A program made the position numbers and the translations under genes. Under the pieces are notes generated by a model. It saw only the letters and a list, made by a program, of their open reading frames with translations, searched no databases and was not told the origin of the DNA. This document shows, in pieces, positions 26,135 to 42,629 of a DNA stretch of 64,000 bases. This stretch comes from Megachile rotundata (lineage: Eukaryota > Arthropoda > Insecta > Hymenoptera > Megachilidae): the NCBI RefSeq assembly GCF_050947335.1, contig NW_027474134.1, forward strand, positions 1-64,000, written 5' to 3'. Each line of letters begins with the position of its first letter. The stretch's first letter is position 1.

Positions 26135-29100
26135 TAGAACGACAATTACCATACTTACTACTCTTATTATTATCAATCTAACTCATATTATTAGCCATAT
26201 TATGCTAATGTGATCGACAGAACGACAATTACTATACTCATTGCTCTTATTATTATCAATCTAACTCATATTATTAGCCATATTATGCTTATATGATCGA
26301 TAGAACAACAATTACTATACTCGTTACTCTTATTATTATCAATCTAACTCATATTATTAGCCATATTATGCTTATGTGATGGATAGAACGACGATTACTA
26401 TACTTATTACTATTATTATTACGAATCGCACTCATATTATTAACCATATTATGCAGATATGATCGATAGAACTACAATTACTATACTCATTACCCCTATT
26501 ATAATCAATCTAACTCATATTATTAACCATATTATGCTAATATGATCGATAGAACTACAATTACTACACTAATTACTCTTATTATTATCAATCAAACTCA
26601 TATTATGAACCATATTATGCTTATATGATCGACAGAACGACAATTACTATACTTATTACATTTATCATTATCAATCTAACTCATATTATTAGCCATATTA
26701 TGCTTAAATGATCGATAGAACGACAATTACTATGCTTATTACTCTTATTATTATCAATGTAACTCATATTATTAGCCATATTATGCAGATATGATCGATG
26801 GAACTACAATTACTTTACTCATTACTCTTATTATTATCAATCTAACTCATATTATTAGCCATATTATGCTTATATGATCGATAGAACTACAATTACTACA
26901 CTCATTACTCTTATTATAATCAATCTAACTGATATTATTAACCATATTATGCTAATATGATCGATAGGACGACAATTACTATACATATTGCTCTTACCAT
27001 TATCAATCTAACTCATATTATTAGCCATATTATGCTTATATGATCGATGGACCGACAATTACTATACTCACTACTCTTATTATTATCAATCTAACTCATA
27101 TTATTAGCCATATTATGCTTATGTGATCAACAGAACGACAATTACTATACTCATTGCTCTTATTATTATCAATCTAACTCATATTATTAGCCATATTATG
27201 CTTATATGATCGATAGAACGACAATTACTATACTCGTTACTCTTATTATTATCAATCTAACTCATATTATTAGCCATATTATGCTGATATGATCGATAGA
27301 ACTACAATTACTATACTCATTACTCTTATTATAATCAATCTAACTCATATTATTAACCATATTATGCTAATATGATCGATAGACCGACAATTACTATACT
27401 CATTGCTCTTATTATTATCAATCTAACTCATATTATTAGCCATATTATGGAGATATGATCGACATGACGACAGTTGCTATACTCATTACTCTTATTATTA
27501 TCAATCTAACTCATATTATTACCCATATTATGCTTATATGATCGATAGAACTACAATCACTATACTCATTACTCTTATTATAATCAATCTAACTCATATT
27601 ATTAACCATATTATGCTAATATGATCGATAGACCGACAATTACTATACTCATTGCTCTTATTATTATCAATCTAACTCATATTATTAGCCATATTATGGA
27701 GATATGATCGACATGACGACAGTTGCTATACTCATTACTCTTATTATTATCAATCTAACTCATATTATTAGCCATATTGTGCTTATATGATCGATGGAAC
27801 TACAATTACTATACTCATTACTCTTATTATTATCAATCTAACTCATATTATTAGCCATATTATGCTTATATGATCGATAGAACTACAATTACTACACTCA
27901 TTACTCTTATTATAATCAATCCAACTGATATTATTAACCATATTATGCTAATATGATCGATAGAACGACAATTACTATACTTATTACTCTTATTATTATC
28001 AATCTAACTCATATTATTAGCCATATTATGCTAATATGATCGATAGAACGACAATTACTATACTTATTACTCTTATTATTATCAATCTAACTCATATTAT
28101 TAGCCATATTATGCTAATGTGATCGACAGAACGACAATTACTATACTCATTGCTCTTATTATTATCAATCTAACTCATATTATTAGCCATATTATCCTTA
28201 TATGATCGATAGAACAACAATTACTATACTCGTTACTCTTATTATTATCAATCTAACTCATATTATTAGCCATATTATGCTTATGTGATGGATAGAACGA
28301 CGATTACTATACTTATTACTATTATTATTACGAATCGCACTCATATTATTAACCATATTATGCAGATATGATCGATAGAACTACAATTACTATACTCATT
28401 ACTATTATTATAATCAATCTAACTCATATTATTAACCATATTATGCTAATATGATCGATAGAACTACAATTACTACACTCATTACTCTTATTATTATCAA
28501 TCAAACTCATATTATGAACCATATTATGCTTATATGATCGACAGAACGACAATTACTATACTCATTATTCTTATTATTATCAAACTAACTCATATTATTA
28601 GCCATATTATGCTTATGTGATCGATAGAACGACAATTACTATACTCACTACTCTTATTATTATCAATCTAACTCATATTATTAGCCATATTATGCTTATA
28701 TGATCGATAGAACGACAATTACTATACTCGTTACTCTTATTATTATCAATCTAACTCATATTATTAGCCATATTATGCTTATATGATCGATAGAACGACA
28801 ATTACTATACATATTGCTCTTACCATTATCAATCTAACTCATATTATTAGCCATATTATGCTTATATGATCGATGGACCGACAATTACTATACACATTAT
28901 TCTTATTATTATCAAACTAACTCATATTGTTAGCCATATTATGCTTATGTGATCGATAGAACGACAATTACTATACTCACTACTCTTATTATTATCAATC
29001 TAACTCATATTATTAGCCATATTATGCTTATGTGATCAACAGAACGACAATTACTATACTCATTGCTCTTATTATTATCAATGTAACTCATATTATTAGC

Positions 29101-32100
29101 CATATTATGCTTATGTGATCGATAGAACGACAATTACTATACTTATTACTATTATTATTATGAATCTAACTCATATTATTAACCATATTATGCAGATATG
29201 ATCGATAGAAGTACAATTACTATACTCATTACTCTTATTATAATCAATCTAACTCATATTATTAACCATATTATGCTAATATGATCGATAGAACGACAGT
29301 TACCATACTTACTACTCTTATTATTATCAATCTAACTCATATTATTAGCCATATTATGCTAATGTGATCGACAGAACGACAATTACTATACTCATTGCTC
29401 TTATTATTATCAATCTAACTCATATTATTAGCCATATTATGCTTATATGATCGATAGAACGACAATTACTATACTCGTTACTCTTATTATTATCAATCTA
29501 ACTCATATTATTAGCCATATTATGCTTATGTGATGGATAGAACGACGATTACTATACTTATTACTATTATTATTACGAATCGCACTCATATTATTAACCA
29601 TATTATGCAGATATGATCGATAGAACTACAATTACTATACTCATTACTATTATTATAATCAATCTAACTCATATTATTAACCATATTATGCTAATATGAT
29701 CGATAGAACTACAATTACTACACTAATTACTCTTATTATTATCAATCAAACTCATATTATGAACCATATTATGCTTATATGATCGACAGAACGACAATTA
29801 CTATACTTATTACATTTATCATTATCAATCTAACTCATATTATTAGCCATATTATGCTTAAATGATCGATAGAACGACAATTACTATGCTTATTACTCTT
29901 ATTATTATCAATGTAACTCATATTATTAGCCATATTATGCAGATATGATCGATGGAACTACAATTACTTTACTCATTACTCTTATTATTATCAATCTAAC
30001 TCATATTATTAGCCATATTATGCTTATATGATCGATAGAACTACAATTACTACACTCATTACTCTTATTATAATCAATCTAACTGATATTATTAACCATA
30101 TTATGCTAATATGATCGATAGGACGACAATTACTATACATATTGCTCTTACCATTATCAATCTAACTCATATTATTAGCCATATTATGCTTATATGATCG
30201 ATGGACCGACAATTACTATACTCACTACTCTTATTATTATCAATCTAACTCATATTATTAGCCATATTATGCTTATGTGATCAACAGAACGACAATTACT
30301 ATACTCATTGCTCTTATTATTATCAATCTAACTCATATTATTAGCCATATTATGCTTATATGATCGATAGAACGACAATTACTATACTCGTTACTCTTAT
30401 TATTATCAATCTAACTCATATTATTAGCCATATTATGCTTATATGATCGATAGAACTACAATTACTATACTCATTACTCATATTATAATCAATCTAACTC
30501 ATATTATTAACCATATTATGCTAATATGATCGATAGACCGACAATTACTATACTCATTGCTCTTATTATTATCAATCTAACTCATATTATTAGCCATATT
30601 ATCTAGATATGATCGACATGACGACAGTTGCTATACTCATTACTCTTATTATTATCAATCTAACTCATATTATTACCCATATTATGCTTATATGATCGAT
30701 AGAACTACAATCACTATACTCATTACTCTTATTATAATCAATCTAACTCATATTATTAACCATATTATGCTAATATGATCGATAGACCGACAATTACTAT
30801 ACTCATTGCTCTTATTATTATCAATCTAACTCATATTATTAGCCATATTATGGAGATATGATCGACATGACGACAGTTGCTATACTCATTACTCTTATTA
30901 TTATCAATCTAACTCATATTATTAGCCATATTATGCTTATATGATCGATGGAACTACAATTACTATACTCATTACTCTTATTATTATCAATCTAACTCAT
31001 ATTATTAGCCATATTATGCTTATATGATCGATAGAACTACAATTACTACACTCATTACTCTTATTATAATCAATCCAACTGATATTATTAACCATATTAT
31101 GCTAATATGATCGATAGAACGACAATTACTATACTTATTACTCTTATTATTATCAATCTAACTCATATTATTAGCCATATTATGCTAATATGATCGATAG
31201 AACGACAATTACTATACTTATTACTCTTATTATTATCAATCTAACTCATATTATTAGCCATATTATGCTAATGTGATCGACAGAACGACAATTACTATAC
31301 TCATTGCTCTTATTATTATCAATCTAACTCATATTATTAGCCATATTATCCTTATATGATCGATAGAACAACAATTACTATACTCGTTACTCTTATTATT
31401 ATCAATCTAACTCATATTATTAGCCATATTATGCTTATGTGATGGATAGAACGACGATTACTATACTTATTACTATTATTATTACGAATCGCACTCATAT
31501 TATTAACCATATTATGCAGATATGATCGATAGAACTACAATTACTATACTCATTACTATTATTATAATCAATCTAACTCATATTATTAACCATATTATGC
31601 TAATATGATCGATAGAACTACAATTACTACACTCATTACTCTTATTATTATCAATCAAACTCATATTATGAACCATATTATGCTTATATGATCGACAGAA
31701 CGACAATTACTATACTCATTATTCTTATTATTATCAAACTAACTCATATTATTAGCCATATTATGCTTATGTGATCGATAGAACGACAATTACTATACTC
31801 ACTACTCTTATTATTATCAATCTAACTCATATTATTAGCCATATTATGCTTATATGATCGATAGAACGACAATTACTATACTCGTTACTCTTATTATTAT
31901 CAATCTAACTCATATTATTAGCCATATTATGCTTATATGATCGATAGAACGACAATTACTATACATATTGCTCTTACCATTATCAATCTAACTCATATTA
32001 TTAGCCATATTATGCTTATATGATCGATGGACCGACAATTACTATACACATTATTCTTATTATTATCAAACTAACTCATATTGTTAGCCATATTATGCTT

Positions 32101-35100
32101 ATGTGATCGATAGAACGACAATTACTATACTCACTACTCTTATTATTATCAATCTAACTCATATTATTAGCCATATTATGCTTATGTGATCAACAGAACG
32201 ACAATTACTATACTCATTGCTCTTATTATTATCAATGTAACTCATATTATTAGCCATATTATGCTTCTGTGATCGATAGAACGACAATTACTATACTTAT
32301 TACTATTATTATTATGAATCTAACTCATATTATTAACCATATTATGCAGATATGATCGATACAAGTACAATTACTATACCCATTACTCTTATTATAATCA
32401 ATCTAACTCATATTATTAACCATATTATGCTAATATGATCGATAGAACGACAGTTACCATACTTACTACTCTTATTATTATCAATCTAACTCATATTATT
32501 AGCCATATTATGCTAATGTGATCGACAGAACGACAATTACTATACTCATTGCTCTTATTATTATCAATCTAACTCATATTATTAGCCATATTATGCTTAT
32601 ATGATCGATAGAACGACAATTACTATACTCGTTACTCTTATTATTATCAATCTAACTCATATTATTAGCCATATTATGCTTATGTGATGGATAGAACGAC
32701 GATTACTATACTTATTACTATTATTATTACGAATCGCACTCATATTATTAACCATATTATGCAGATATGATCGATAGAACTACAATTACTATACTCATTA
32801 CTATTATTATAATCAATCTAACTCATATTATTAACCATATTATGCTAATATGATCGATAGAACTACAATTACTACACTAATTACTCTTATTATTATCAAT
32901 CAAACTCATATTATGAACCATATTATGCTTATATGATCGACAGAACGACAATTACTATACTTATTACATTTATCATTATCAATCTAACTCATATTATTAG
33001 CCATATTATGCTTAAATGATCGATAGAACGACAATTACTATGCTTATTACTCTTATTATTGTCAATGTAACTCATATTATTAGCCATATTATGCAGATAT
33101 GATCGATGGAACTACAATTACTTTACTCATTACTCTTATTATTATCAATCTAACTCATATTATTAGCCATATTATGCTTATATGATCGATAGAACTACAA
33201 TTACTACACTCATTACTCTTATTATAATCAATCTAACTGATATTATTAACCATATTATGCTAATATGATCGATAGGACGACAATTACTATACATATTGCT
33301 CTTACCATTATCAATCTAACTCATATTATGAGCCATATTATGCTTATATGATCGATGGACCGACAATTACTATACTCACTACTCTTATTATTATCAATCT
33401 AACTCATATTATTAGCCATATTATGCTTATGTGATCAACAGAACGACAATTACTATACTCATTGCTCTTATTATTATCAATCTAACTCATATTATTAGCC
33501 ATATTATGCTTATATGATCGATAGAACGACAATTACTATACTCGTTACTCTTATTATTATCAATCTAACTCATATTATTAGCCATATTATGCTTATATGA
33601 TCGATAGAACTACAATTACTATACTCATTACTCTTATTATAATCAATCTAACTCATATTATTAACCATATTATGCTAATATGATCGATAGACCGACAATT
33701 ACTATACTCATTGCTCTTATTATTATCAATCTAACTCATATTATTAGCCATATTATGGAGATATGATCGACATGACGACAGTTGCTATACTCATTACTCT
33801 TATTATTATCAATCTAACTCATATTATTACCCATATTATGCTTATATGATCGATAGAACTACAATCACTATACTCATTACTCTTATTATAATCAATCTAA
33901 CTCATATTATTAACCATATTATGCTAATATGATCGATAGACCGACAATTACTATACTCATTGCTCTTATTATTATCAATCTAACTCATATTATTAGCCAT
34001 ATTATGGAGATATGATCGACATGACGACAGTTGCTATACTCATTACTCTTATTATTATCAATCTAACTCATATTATTAGCCATATTATGCTTATATGATC
34101 GATGGAACTACAATTACTATACTCATTACTCTTATTATTATCAATCTAACTCATATTATTAGCCATATTATGCTTATATGATCGATAGAACTACAATTAC
34201 TACACTCATTACTCTTATTATAATCAATCCAACTGATATTATTAACCATATTATGCTAATATGATCGATAGAACGACAATTACTATACTTATTACTCTTA
34301 TTATTATCAATCTAACTCATATTATTAGCCATATTATGCTTATGTGATCGATAGAACGACAATTACTATACTTATTACTCTTATTATTATCAATCTAACA
34401 CATATTATTAGCCATATTATGCTTATATGATCGATAGAACGACAATTACTATACTTATTACCCCTATTATTATCAATCTAACTCATATTATTAGACATAT
34501 TATGCTTATGTGATCGATAGAACGACAATTACTATACTCACTACTCTTATTATTATCAATCTAACTCATATTATTAGCCATATTATGCTTATATGATCGA
34601 TAGAACGACAATTACTATACTCGTTACTCTTATTATTATCAATCTAACTCATATTATTAGACATATTATGCTTATATGATCGATAGAACGACGATTACTA
34701 TACTTATTACTATTATTATTACGAATCGCACTCATATTATTAACCATATTATGCAGATATGATCGATGGAACTACAATTACTATACTCATTACTCTTATC
34801 ATTATCAATCTAACTCATATTATTAGCCATATTATGCTTATATGATCGATAGAACTACAATTACTACACTCATTACTCTTATTATAATCAATCTAACTGA
34901 TATTATTAACCATATTATGCTAATATGATCGATAGAACGACAATTACTATACTTATTACTCTTATTATTATCAATCTAACTCATATTATTAGCCATATTA
35001 TGCTTATATGATCGATAGAACGACAATTACTATACATATTGCTCTTACCATTATCAATCTAACTCATATTATTAGCCATATTATGCTTATATGATCGATG

Positions 35101-36100
35101 GACCGACAATTACTATACACATTATTCTTATTATTATCAAACTAACTCATATTGTTAGCCATATTATGCTTATGTGATCGATAGAACGACAATTACTATA
35201 CTCACTACTCTTATTATTATCAATCTAACTCATATTATTAGCCATATTATGCTTATGTGATCAACAGAACGACAATTACTATACTCATTGCTCTTATTAT
35301 TATCAATCTAACTCATATTATTAGCCACATTATGCTTATGTGATCGATAGAACGACAATTACTATACTTATTACTATTATTATTATGAATCTAACTCATA
35401 TTATTAACCATATTATGCAGATATGATCGATAGAAGTACAATTACTATACTCATTACTCTTATTATAATCAATCTAACTCATATTATTAACCATATTATG
35501 CTAATATGATCGATAGAACGACAATTACCATACTTACTACTCTTATTATTATCAATCTAACTCATATTATTAGCCATATTATGCTAATGTGATCGACAGA
35601 ACGACAATTACTATACTCATTGCTCTTATTATTATCAATCTAACTCATATTATTAGCCATATTATGCTTATATGATCGATAGAACAACAATTACTATACT
35701 CGTTACTCTTATTATTATCAATCTAACTCATATTATTAGCCATATTATGCTTATGTGATGGATAGAACGACGATTACTATACTTATTACTATTATTATTA
35801 CGAATCGCACTCATATTATTAACCATATTATGCAGATATGATCGATAGAACTACAATTACTATACTCATTACTATTATTATAATCAATCTAACTCATATT
35901 ATTAACCATATTATGCTAATATGATCGATAGAACTACAATTACTACACTAATTACTCTTATTATTATCAATCAAACTCATATTATGAACCATATTATGCT
36001 TATATGATCGACAGAACGACAATTACTATACTTATTACATTTATCATTATCAATCTAACTCATATTATTAGCCATATTATGCTTAAATGATCGATAGAAC
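26135..36100 (-). repeat. 38-monomer higher-order repeat (3154 bp), three copies plus part of a fourth
   Basis: The CATTTATCAT variant lies at 26659, 29813, 32967 and 36038, with spacings of 3154, 3154 and 3071 bp (38, 38 and 37 monomers). A second anchor, TTACCATACTTACTAC, gives copy starts near 26135, 29289, 32443 and 35513. A third, GTGATGGATAG at 26376 and 29530, agrees. Copies 2 and 3 differ by only a few bases by eye, for example GCTTATGTG near 29112 against GCTTCTGTG near 32266, which indicates recent amplification. Copy 3 is one monomer shorter and rearranged between about 34.3 and 35.1 kb. The reverse complement matches the order of variants in left-arm block A. Confidence 0.88.
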
Positions 36101-37064
36101 GACAATTACTATACTCATTGCTCTTATTATTATCAATCTAACTCATATTATTAGCCACATTATGCTTATATGATCGATAGACCGACAATTACTATACTCA
36201 TTGCTCTTATTATTATCAATCTAACTCATATTATTAGCCATATTATGGAGATATGATCGACATGACGAGAGTTGCTATACTCATTACTCTTATTATTATC
36301 AATCTAACTCATATTATTAGCCATATTATGCTTATATGATCGATAGAACGACAATTACTATACTTATTACCCTTATTATTATCAATCTAACTCATATTAT
36401 TAGCCATATTATGCTTATGTGATCGATAGAACGACAATTACTATACTCATTGCTCTTATTATTATCAATCTAACTCATATTTTTAGCCATATTATGCTTA
36501 TATGATCGATAGAACAACAATTACTATGCTTATTACTATTATTATTACGAATCGCACTCATATTATTAACCATATTATGCAGATATGATCGATGGAACTA
36601 CAATTACTATACTCGTTACTCTTATTATTATCAATCTAACTCATATTATTAGCCATATTATGCTTATGTGATCGATAGAACGACGATTACTATACTTATT
36701 ACTATTATTATTACGAATCGCACTCATATTATTAACCATATTATGCAGATATGATCGATGGAACTACAATTACTATACTCATTACTATTATTATAATCAA
36801 TCTAACTCATATTAATAACCATATTATGCTAATATGATCGATATAACTACAATTACTACACTAATTACTCTTATTATTATCAATCTAACTCATATTATGA
36901 ACCATATTATGCTTATATGATCGACAGAACGACAATTACTATACTTATTACTTTTATCATTATCAATCTAACTCATATTAGTAGCCATATTATGCTTAAA
37001 TGATCGATAGAACGACAATTACTATGCTTATTACTCTTATTATTATCAATCTAACTCATATTAT

Positions 37065-37400
37065 TAGCCATATTATGCTTATATGATCGATAGAACGACA
37101 ATTACTATACTCATTACTCTTATTATTATCAATCTAACTCATATTATTAACCATATTATGCGTATGTGATCGATAGAAGTACAATTACTATACTCATTAC
37201 TCTTATTATTATCAATCTAACTCATATTATTAGCCATATTATGCTTATATGATCGATAGAACGACAATTACTATACTCATTACTCTTATTATTATCAATC
37301 TAACTCATATTATTAACCATATTATGCGTATGTGATCGATAGAAGTACAATTACTATACTCATTACTCTTATTATAATCAATCTAACTCATATTATTAAC
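37065..37400 (-). repeat. Dimer duplication (2 x 166 bp)
   Basis: The GCGTATGTGATCGATAGAAG monomer occurs at 37161 and again at 37327, 166 bp apart, each preceded by the same monomer type. This is the shortest higher-order step found, exactly two monomers. Confidence 0.75.
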
Positions 37401-38274
37401 CATATTATGCTAATATGATCGATAGAACGACAATTACTATACTTATTACCCCTATTATTATCAATCTAACTCATATTATTAGACATATTATGCTTATATG
37501 ATCGATGGACCGAAAATTACTATACTCATTATTCTTATTATTATCAAACTAACTCATATTATTAGCCATATTATGCTTATGTGATCGATAGAACGACAAT
37601 TACTATACTCACTACTCTTATTATTATCAATCTAACTCATATTATTAGCCATATTATGCTTATATGATCGATAGAACGACAATTACTATACTCGTTACTC
37701 TTATTATTATCAATCTAACTCATATTATTAGCCATATTATGCTTATATGATCGATAGAACGACAATTACTATACATATTGCTCTTACCATTATCAATCTA
37801 ACTCATATTATTAGCCATATTATGCTTATATGATCGATGGACCGACAATTACTATACTCATTATTCTTATTATTATCAAACTAACTCATATTATTAGCCA
37901 TATTATGCTTATGTGATCGATAGAACGACAATTACTATACTCATTACTCCTATTATTATCAATCTAACTCATATTATTTGCCATATTATGCTTATGTGAT
38001 CAACAGAACGACAATTACTATACTCATTGCTCTTATTATTATCAATCTAACTCATATTATTAGCCATATTATGCTTATATGATCGATAGAACGACAATTA
38101 CTATACTCGTTACTCTTATTATTATCAATCTAACTCATATTATTAGCCATATTATGCTTATATGATCGATAGAACTACAATTACTATACTCATTACTCTT
38201 ATTATAATCAATCTAACTCATATTATTAACCATATTATGCTAATATGATCGATAGACCGACAATTACTATACTC

Positions 38275-41196
38275 ATTGCTCTTATTATTATCAATCTAAC
38301 TCATATTATTAGCCATATTATGGAGATATGATCGACATGACGACAGTTGCTATACTCATTACTCTTATTATTATCAATCTAACTCATATTATTAGCCATA
38401 TTATGCTTATATGATCGATAGAACGACAATTACTATACTCATTACTCTTATTATTATCAATCTAACTCATATTATTAGCCATATAATGCTTAAATGATCG
38501 ATAGAACTACAATTACTATACTTATTACTATTATTGTTATGAATCTAACTCATATTATTAACCATATTACGCAGATATGATCGATAGAACGACAATTACT
38601 ACACTCATTGCTCTTATTATTATTAATCTAACTCATATTATTAGACACATTATGCTTATATGATCGATAGACCGACAATTACTATACTCACTGCTCTTAT
38701 TATTATCAATCTAACTCATATTATTAGCCATATTATGGAGATATGATCGACATGACGACAGTTGCTATACTCATTACTCTTATTATTATTAATCTAACTC
38801 ATATTATTAGCCCAATTATGCTTATATGATCGATAGAACGACAATTACTATACTTATTACCCTTATTATTATCAATCTAACTCATATTATTGGCCATATT
38901 ATGCTTATGTGATCGATAGAACGACAATTACAATACTCATTGCTCTTATTATTATCAATCTAACTCATATTATTAGCCATATTATGCTTATATGATCGAT
39001 AGAACGACAATTACTATGCTTATTACTATTATTATTACGAATCGCACTCATATTATTAACCATATTATGCAGATATGATCGATGGAACTACAATTACTAT
39101 ACTCATTACTCTTATTATTATCAATCTAACTCATATTATTAGCCATATTATGCTTATGTGATCGATAGAACGACAATTACTATACTCACTACTCTTATTA
39201 TTATCAATCTAACTCATATTATTAGCCAAATTATGCTTATGTGATCGACAGAACGACAATTACTATACTCATTGCTCTTATTATTATCAATCTAAATCAT
39301 ATTATTAGCCATATTATGCTTATATGATCGATAGAACGACAATTACTATACTCGTTACTCTTATTATTATCAATCTAACTCATATTATTAGCCATATTAT
39401 GCTTATGTGATCGATAGAACGACGATTACTATACTTATTACTATTATTATTACGAATCGCACTCATATTATAAACCATATTATGCAGATATGATCGATGG
39501 AACTACAATTACTATACTCATTACTATTATTATTATCAATCTAACTCATATTAATAACCATATTATGCTAATATGATCGATATAACTACAATTACTACAC
39601 TAATTACTCTTATTATTATCAATCTAACTCATATTATGAACCATATTATGCTTATATGATCGACAGAACGACAATTACTATACTTATTACTTTTATCATT
39701 ATCAATCTAACTCATATTATTAGCCATATTATGCTTAAATGATCGATAGAACGACAATTACTATGCTTATTACTCTTATTATTATCCATCTAACTCATAT
39801 TATTAGCCATATTATGCTTATGTGATCGATAGAACGACAATTACTATACTTATTACTATTATTATTATGAATCTAACTCATATTATTAACCATATTATGC
39901 AGATATGATCGATAGAACTACAATTACTATACTCATTACTCTTATTATAATCAATCTAACTCATATTATTAACCATATCATGCTAATATGATCGATAGAA
40001 CGACAATTACTATACTTATTACTCTTATTATTATCAATCTAACTCATATTATTAGCCATATTATGCTTATGTGATCGACAGAACGACAATTACTATACTC
40101 ATTGCTCTTATTATTATCAATCTAACTCATATTATTAGCCATATTATGCTTATATGATCGATAGAACGACAATTACTATACTCGTTACTCTTATTATTAT
40201 CAATCTAAGTCATATTATTAGCCATATTATGCTTATGTGATGGATAGAACGACGATTACTATACTTATTACTATTATTATTACGAATCGCACTCATATTA
40301 TTAACCATATTATGCAGATATGATCGATAGAACTACAATTACTATACTCATTACTATTATTATAATCAATCTAACTCATATTATTAACCATATTATGCTA
40401 ATATGATCGATAGAACTACAATTACTACACTAATTACTCTTATTATTATCAATCAAACTCATATTATGAACCATATTATGCTTATATGATCGACAGAACG
40501 ACAATTACTATACTCATTGCTCTTATTATTATCAATCTAACTCATATTATTAGCCATATTATGGAGATATGGTCGACATGACGACAGTTGCTATACTCAT
40601 TACTCTTATTATTATCAATCTAACTCATATTATTAGCCATATTATGCTTATATGATCGATAGAACGACAATTACTATACTCATTACTCTTATTATTATCA
40701 ATCTAACTCATATTATTAGCCATATAATGCTTAAATGATCGATAGAACTACAATTACTATACTTATTACTATTATTGTTATGAATCTAACTCATATTATT
40801 AACCATATTACGCAGATATGATCGATAGAACGACAATTACTACACTCATTGCTCTTATTATTATTAATCTAACTCATATTATTAGACACATTATGCTTAT
40901 ATGATCGATAGACCGACAATTACTATACTCACTGCTCTTATTATTATCAATCTAACTCATATTATTAGCCATATTATGGAGATATGATCGACATGACGAC
41001 AGTTGCTATACTCATTACTCTTATTATTATCAATCTAACTCATATTATTAGCCCAATTATGCTTATATGATCGATAGAACGACAATTACTATACTTATTA
41101 CCCTTATTATTATCAATCTAACTCATATTATTAGCCATATTATGCTTATGTGATCGATAGAACGACAATTACAATACTCATTGCTCTTATTATTAT
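38275..41196 (-). repeat. 27-monomer spaced duplication (2241-bp offset)
   Basis: About 680 bp at 38275-38955 recurs at 40516-41196. The rare ATATAATGCTTAAATG variant is at 38481 and 40722, 2241 bp apart (27 x 83). Both copies contain the TTATTGTTATGAATC and GCCCAATTATG monomers. The copies carry small private differences, such as GGTCGACATG near 40570. Confidence 0.78.
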
Positions 41197-42299
41197 CAAT
41201 CTAACTCATATTATGAACCATATTATGCTTATATGATCGACAGAACGACAATTACTATACTTATTACTTTTATCATTATCAATCTAACTCATATTAGTAG
41301 CCATATTATGCTTAAATGATCGATAGAACGACAATTACTATGCTTATTACTCTTATTATTATCAATCTAACTCATATTATTAGTCATATTATGCTTATAT
41401 GATCGATAGAACGACAATTACTATACTCGGTACTCTTATTATTATCAATCTAACTCATATTATTAGCCATATTATGCTTATATGATCGATAGAACTACAA
41501 TTACTATACTCATTACTCTTATTATAATCAATCTAACTCATATTATTAACCATATTATGCTAATATGATCGATAGACCGACAATTACTATACTCATTGCT
41601 CTTATTATTATCAATCTAACTCATATTATTAACCATATTATGCAGATATGATCGATGGAACTACAATTACTATACTTATTACCCTTATTATTATCAATCT
41701 AACTCATATTATTGGCCATATTATGCTTATGTGATCGATAGAACGACAATTACTATACTCATTGCTCTTATTATTATCAATCTAACTCATATTATTAGCC
41801 ATATTATGCTTATATGATCGATAGAACAACAATTACTATGCTTATTACTATTATTATTACGAATCGCACTCATATTATCAACCATATTATGCAGATATGA
41901 TCGATGGAACTACAATTACTATACTCGTTACTCTTATTATTATCAATCTAACTCATATTATTAGCCATATTATGCTTATGTGATCGATAGAACGACGATT
42001 ACTATACTTATTACTATTATTATTACGAATCGCACTCATATTATTAACCATATTATGCAGATATGATCGATGGAACTACAATTACTATACTCATTACTAT
42101 TATTATAATCAATCTAACTCATATTAATAACCATATTATGCTAATATGATCGATATAACTACAATTACTACACTAATTACTCTTATTATTATCAATCTAA
42201 CTCATATTATGAACCATATTATGCTTATATGATCGATAGAACGACAATTACTATACCCATTGCTCTTATTATTATCAATCTAACTCATATTATTAGCCA

Positions 42300-42385
42300 T
42301 ATTATGATTATGTGATTGATAGAACGAGAATTACTCTACTTATTACTCTTATTGTTACATATAACTCATATTATTAACCATATTA
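42300..42385 (-). repeat. Divergent satellite monomer with a 2-bp deletion
   Basis: This monomer carries several changes not seen in its neighbours (TGATTATGTGATTGATAG, GAGAATTACTCTAC, TTGTTACATATAACTC) and is 2 bp short. From 23805 to 42065 the register is exact; by 42478 it is shifted by -2. It marks the first length change in the right arm and lies at the switch between two sets of higher-order repeats. Confidence 0.82.
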
Positions 42386-42629
42386 TGCTTATATGATCGA
42401 TAGAACTACAACTACTATACTCATTACTCTTATTATTATCAATCTAACTCATATTATTAGCCAAATTATACTTATGTGATCGACAGAACGACAATTACTA
42501 TACTCATTACTCTTATTATTATCAATCTAACTCATATTATTAGCCATATTATGCTTATATGATCGATAGAACGACAATTACTATATTCGTTACTCTTATT
42601 ATTATCAATCTAACTCATATTATTAGCCA

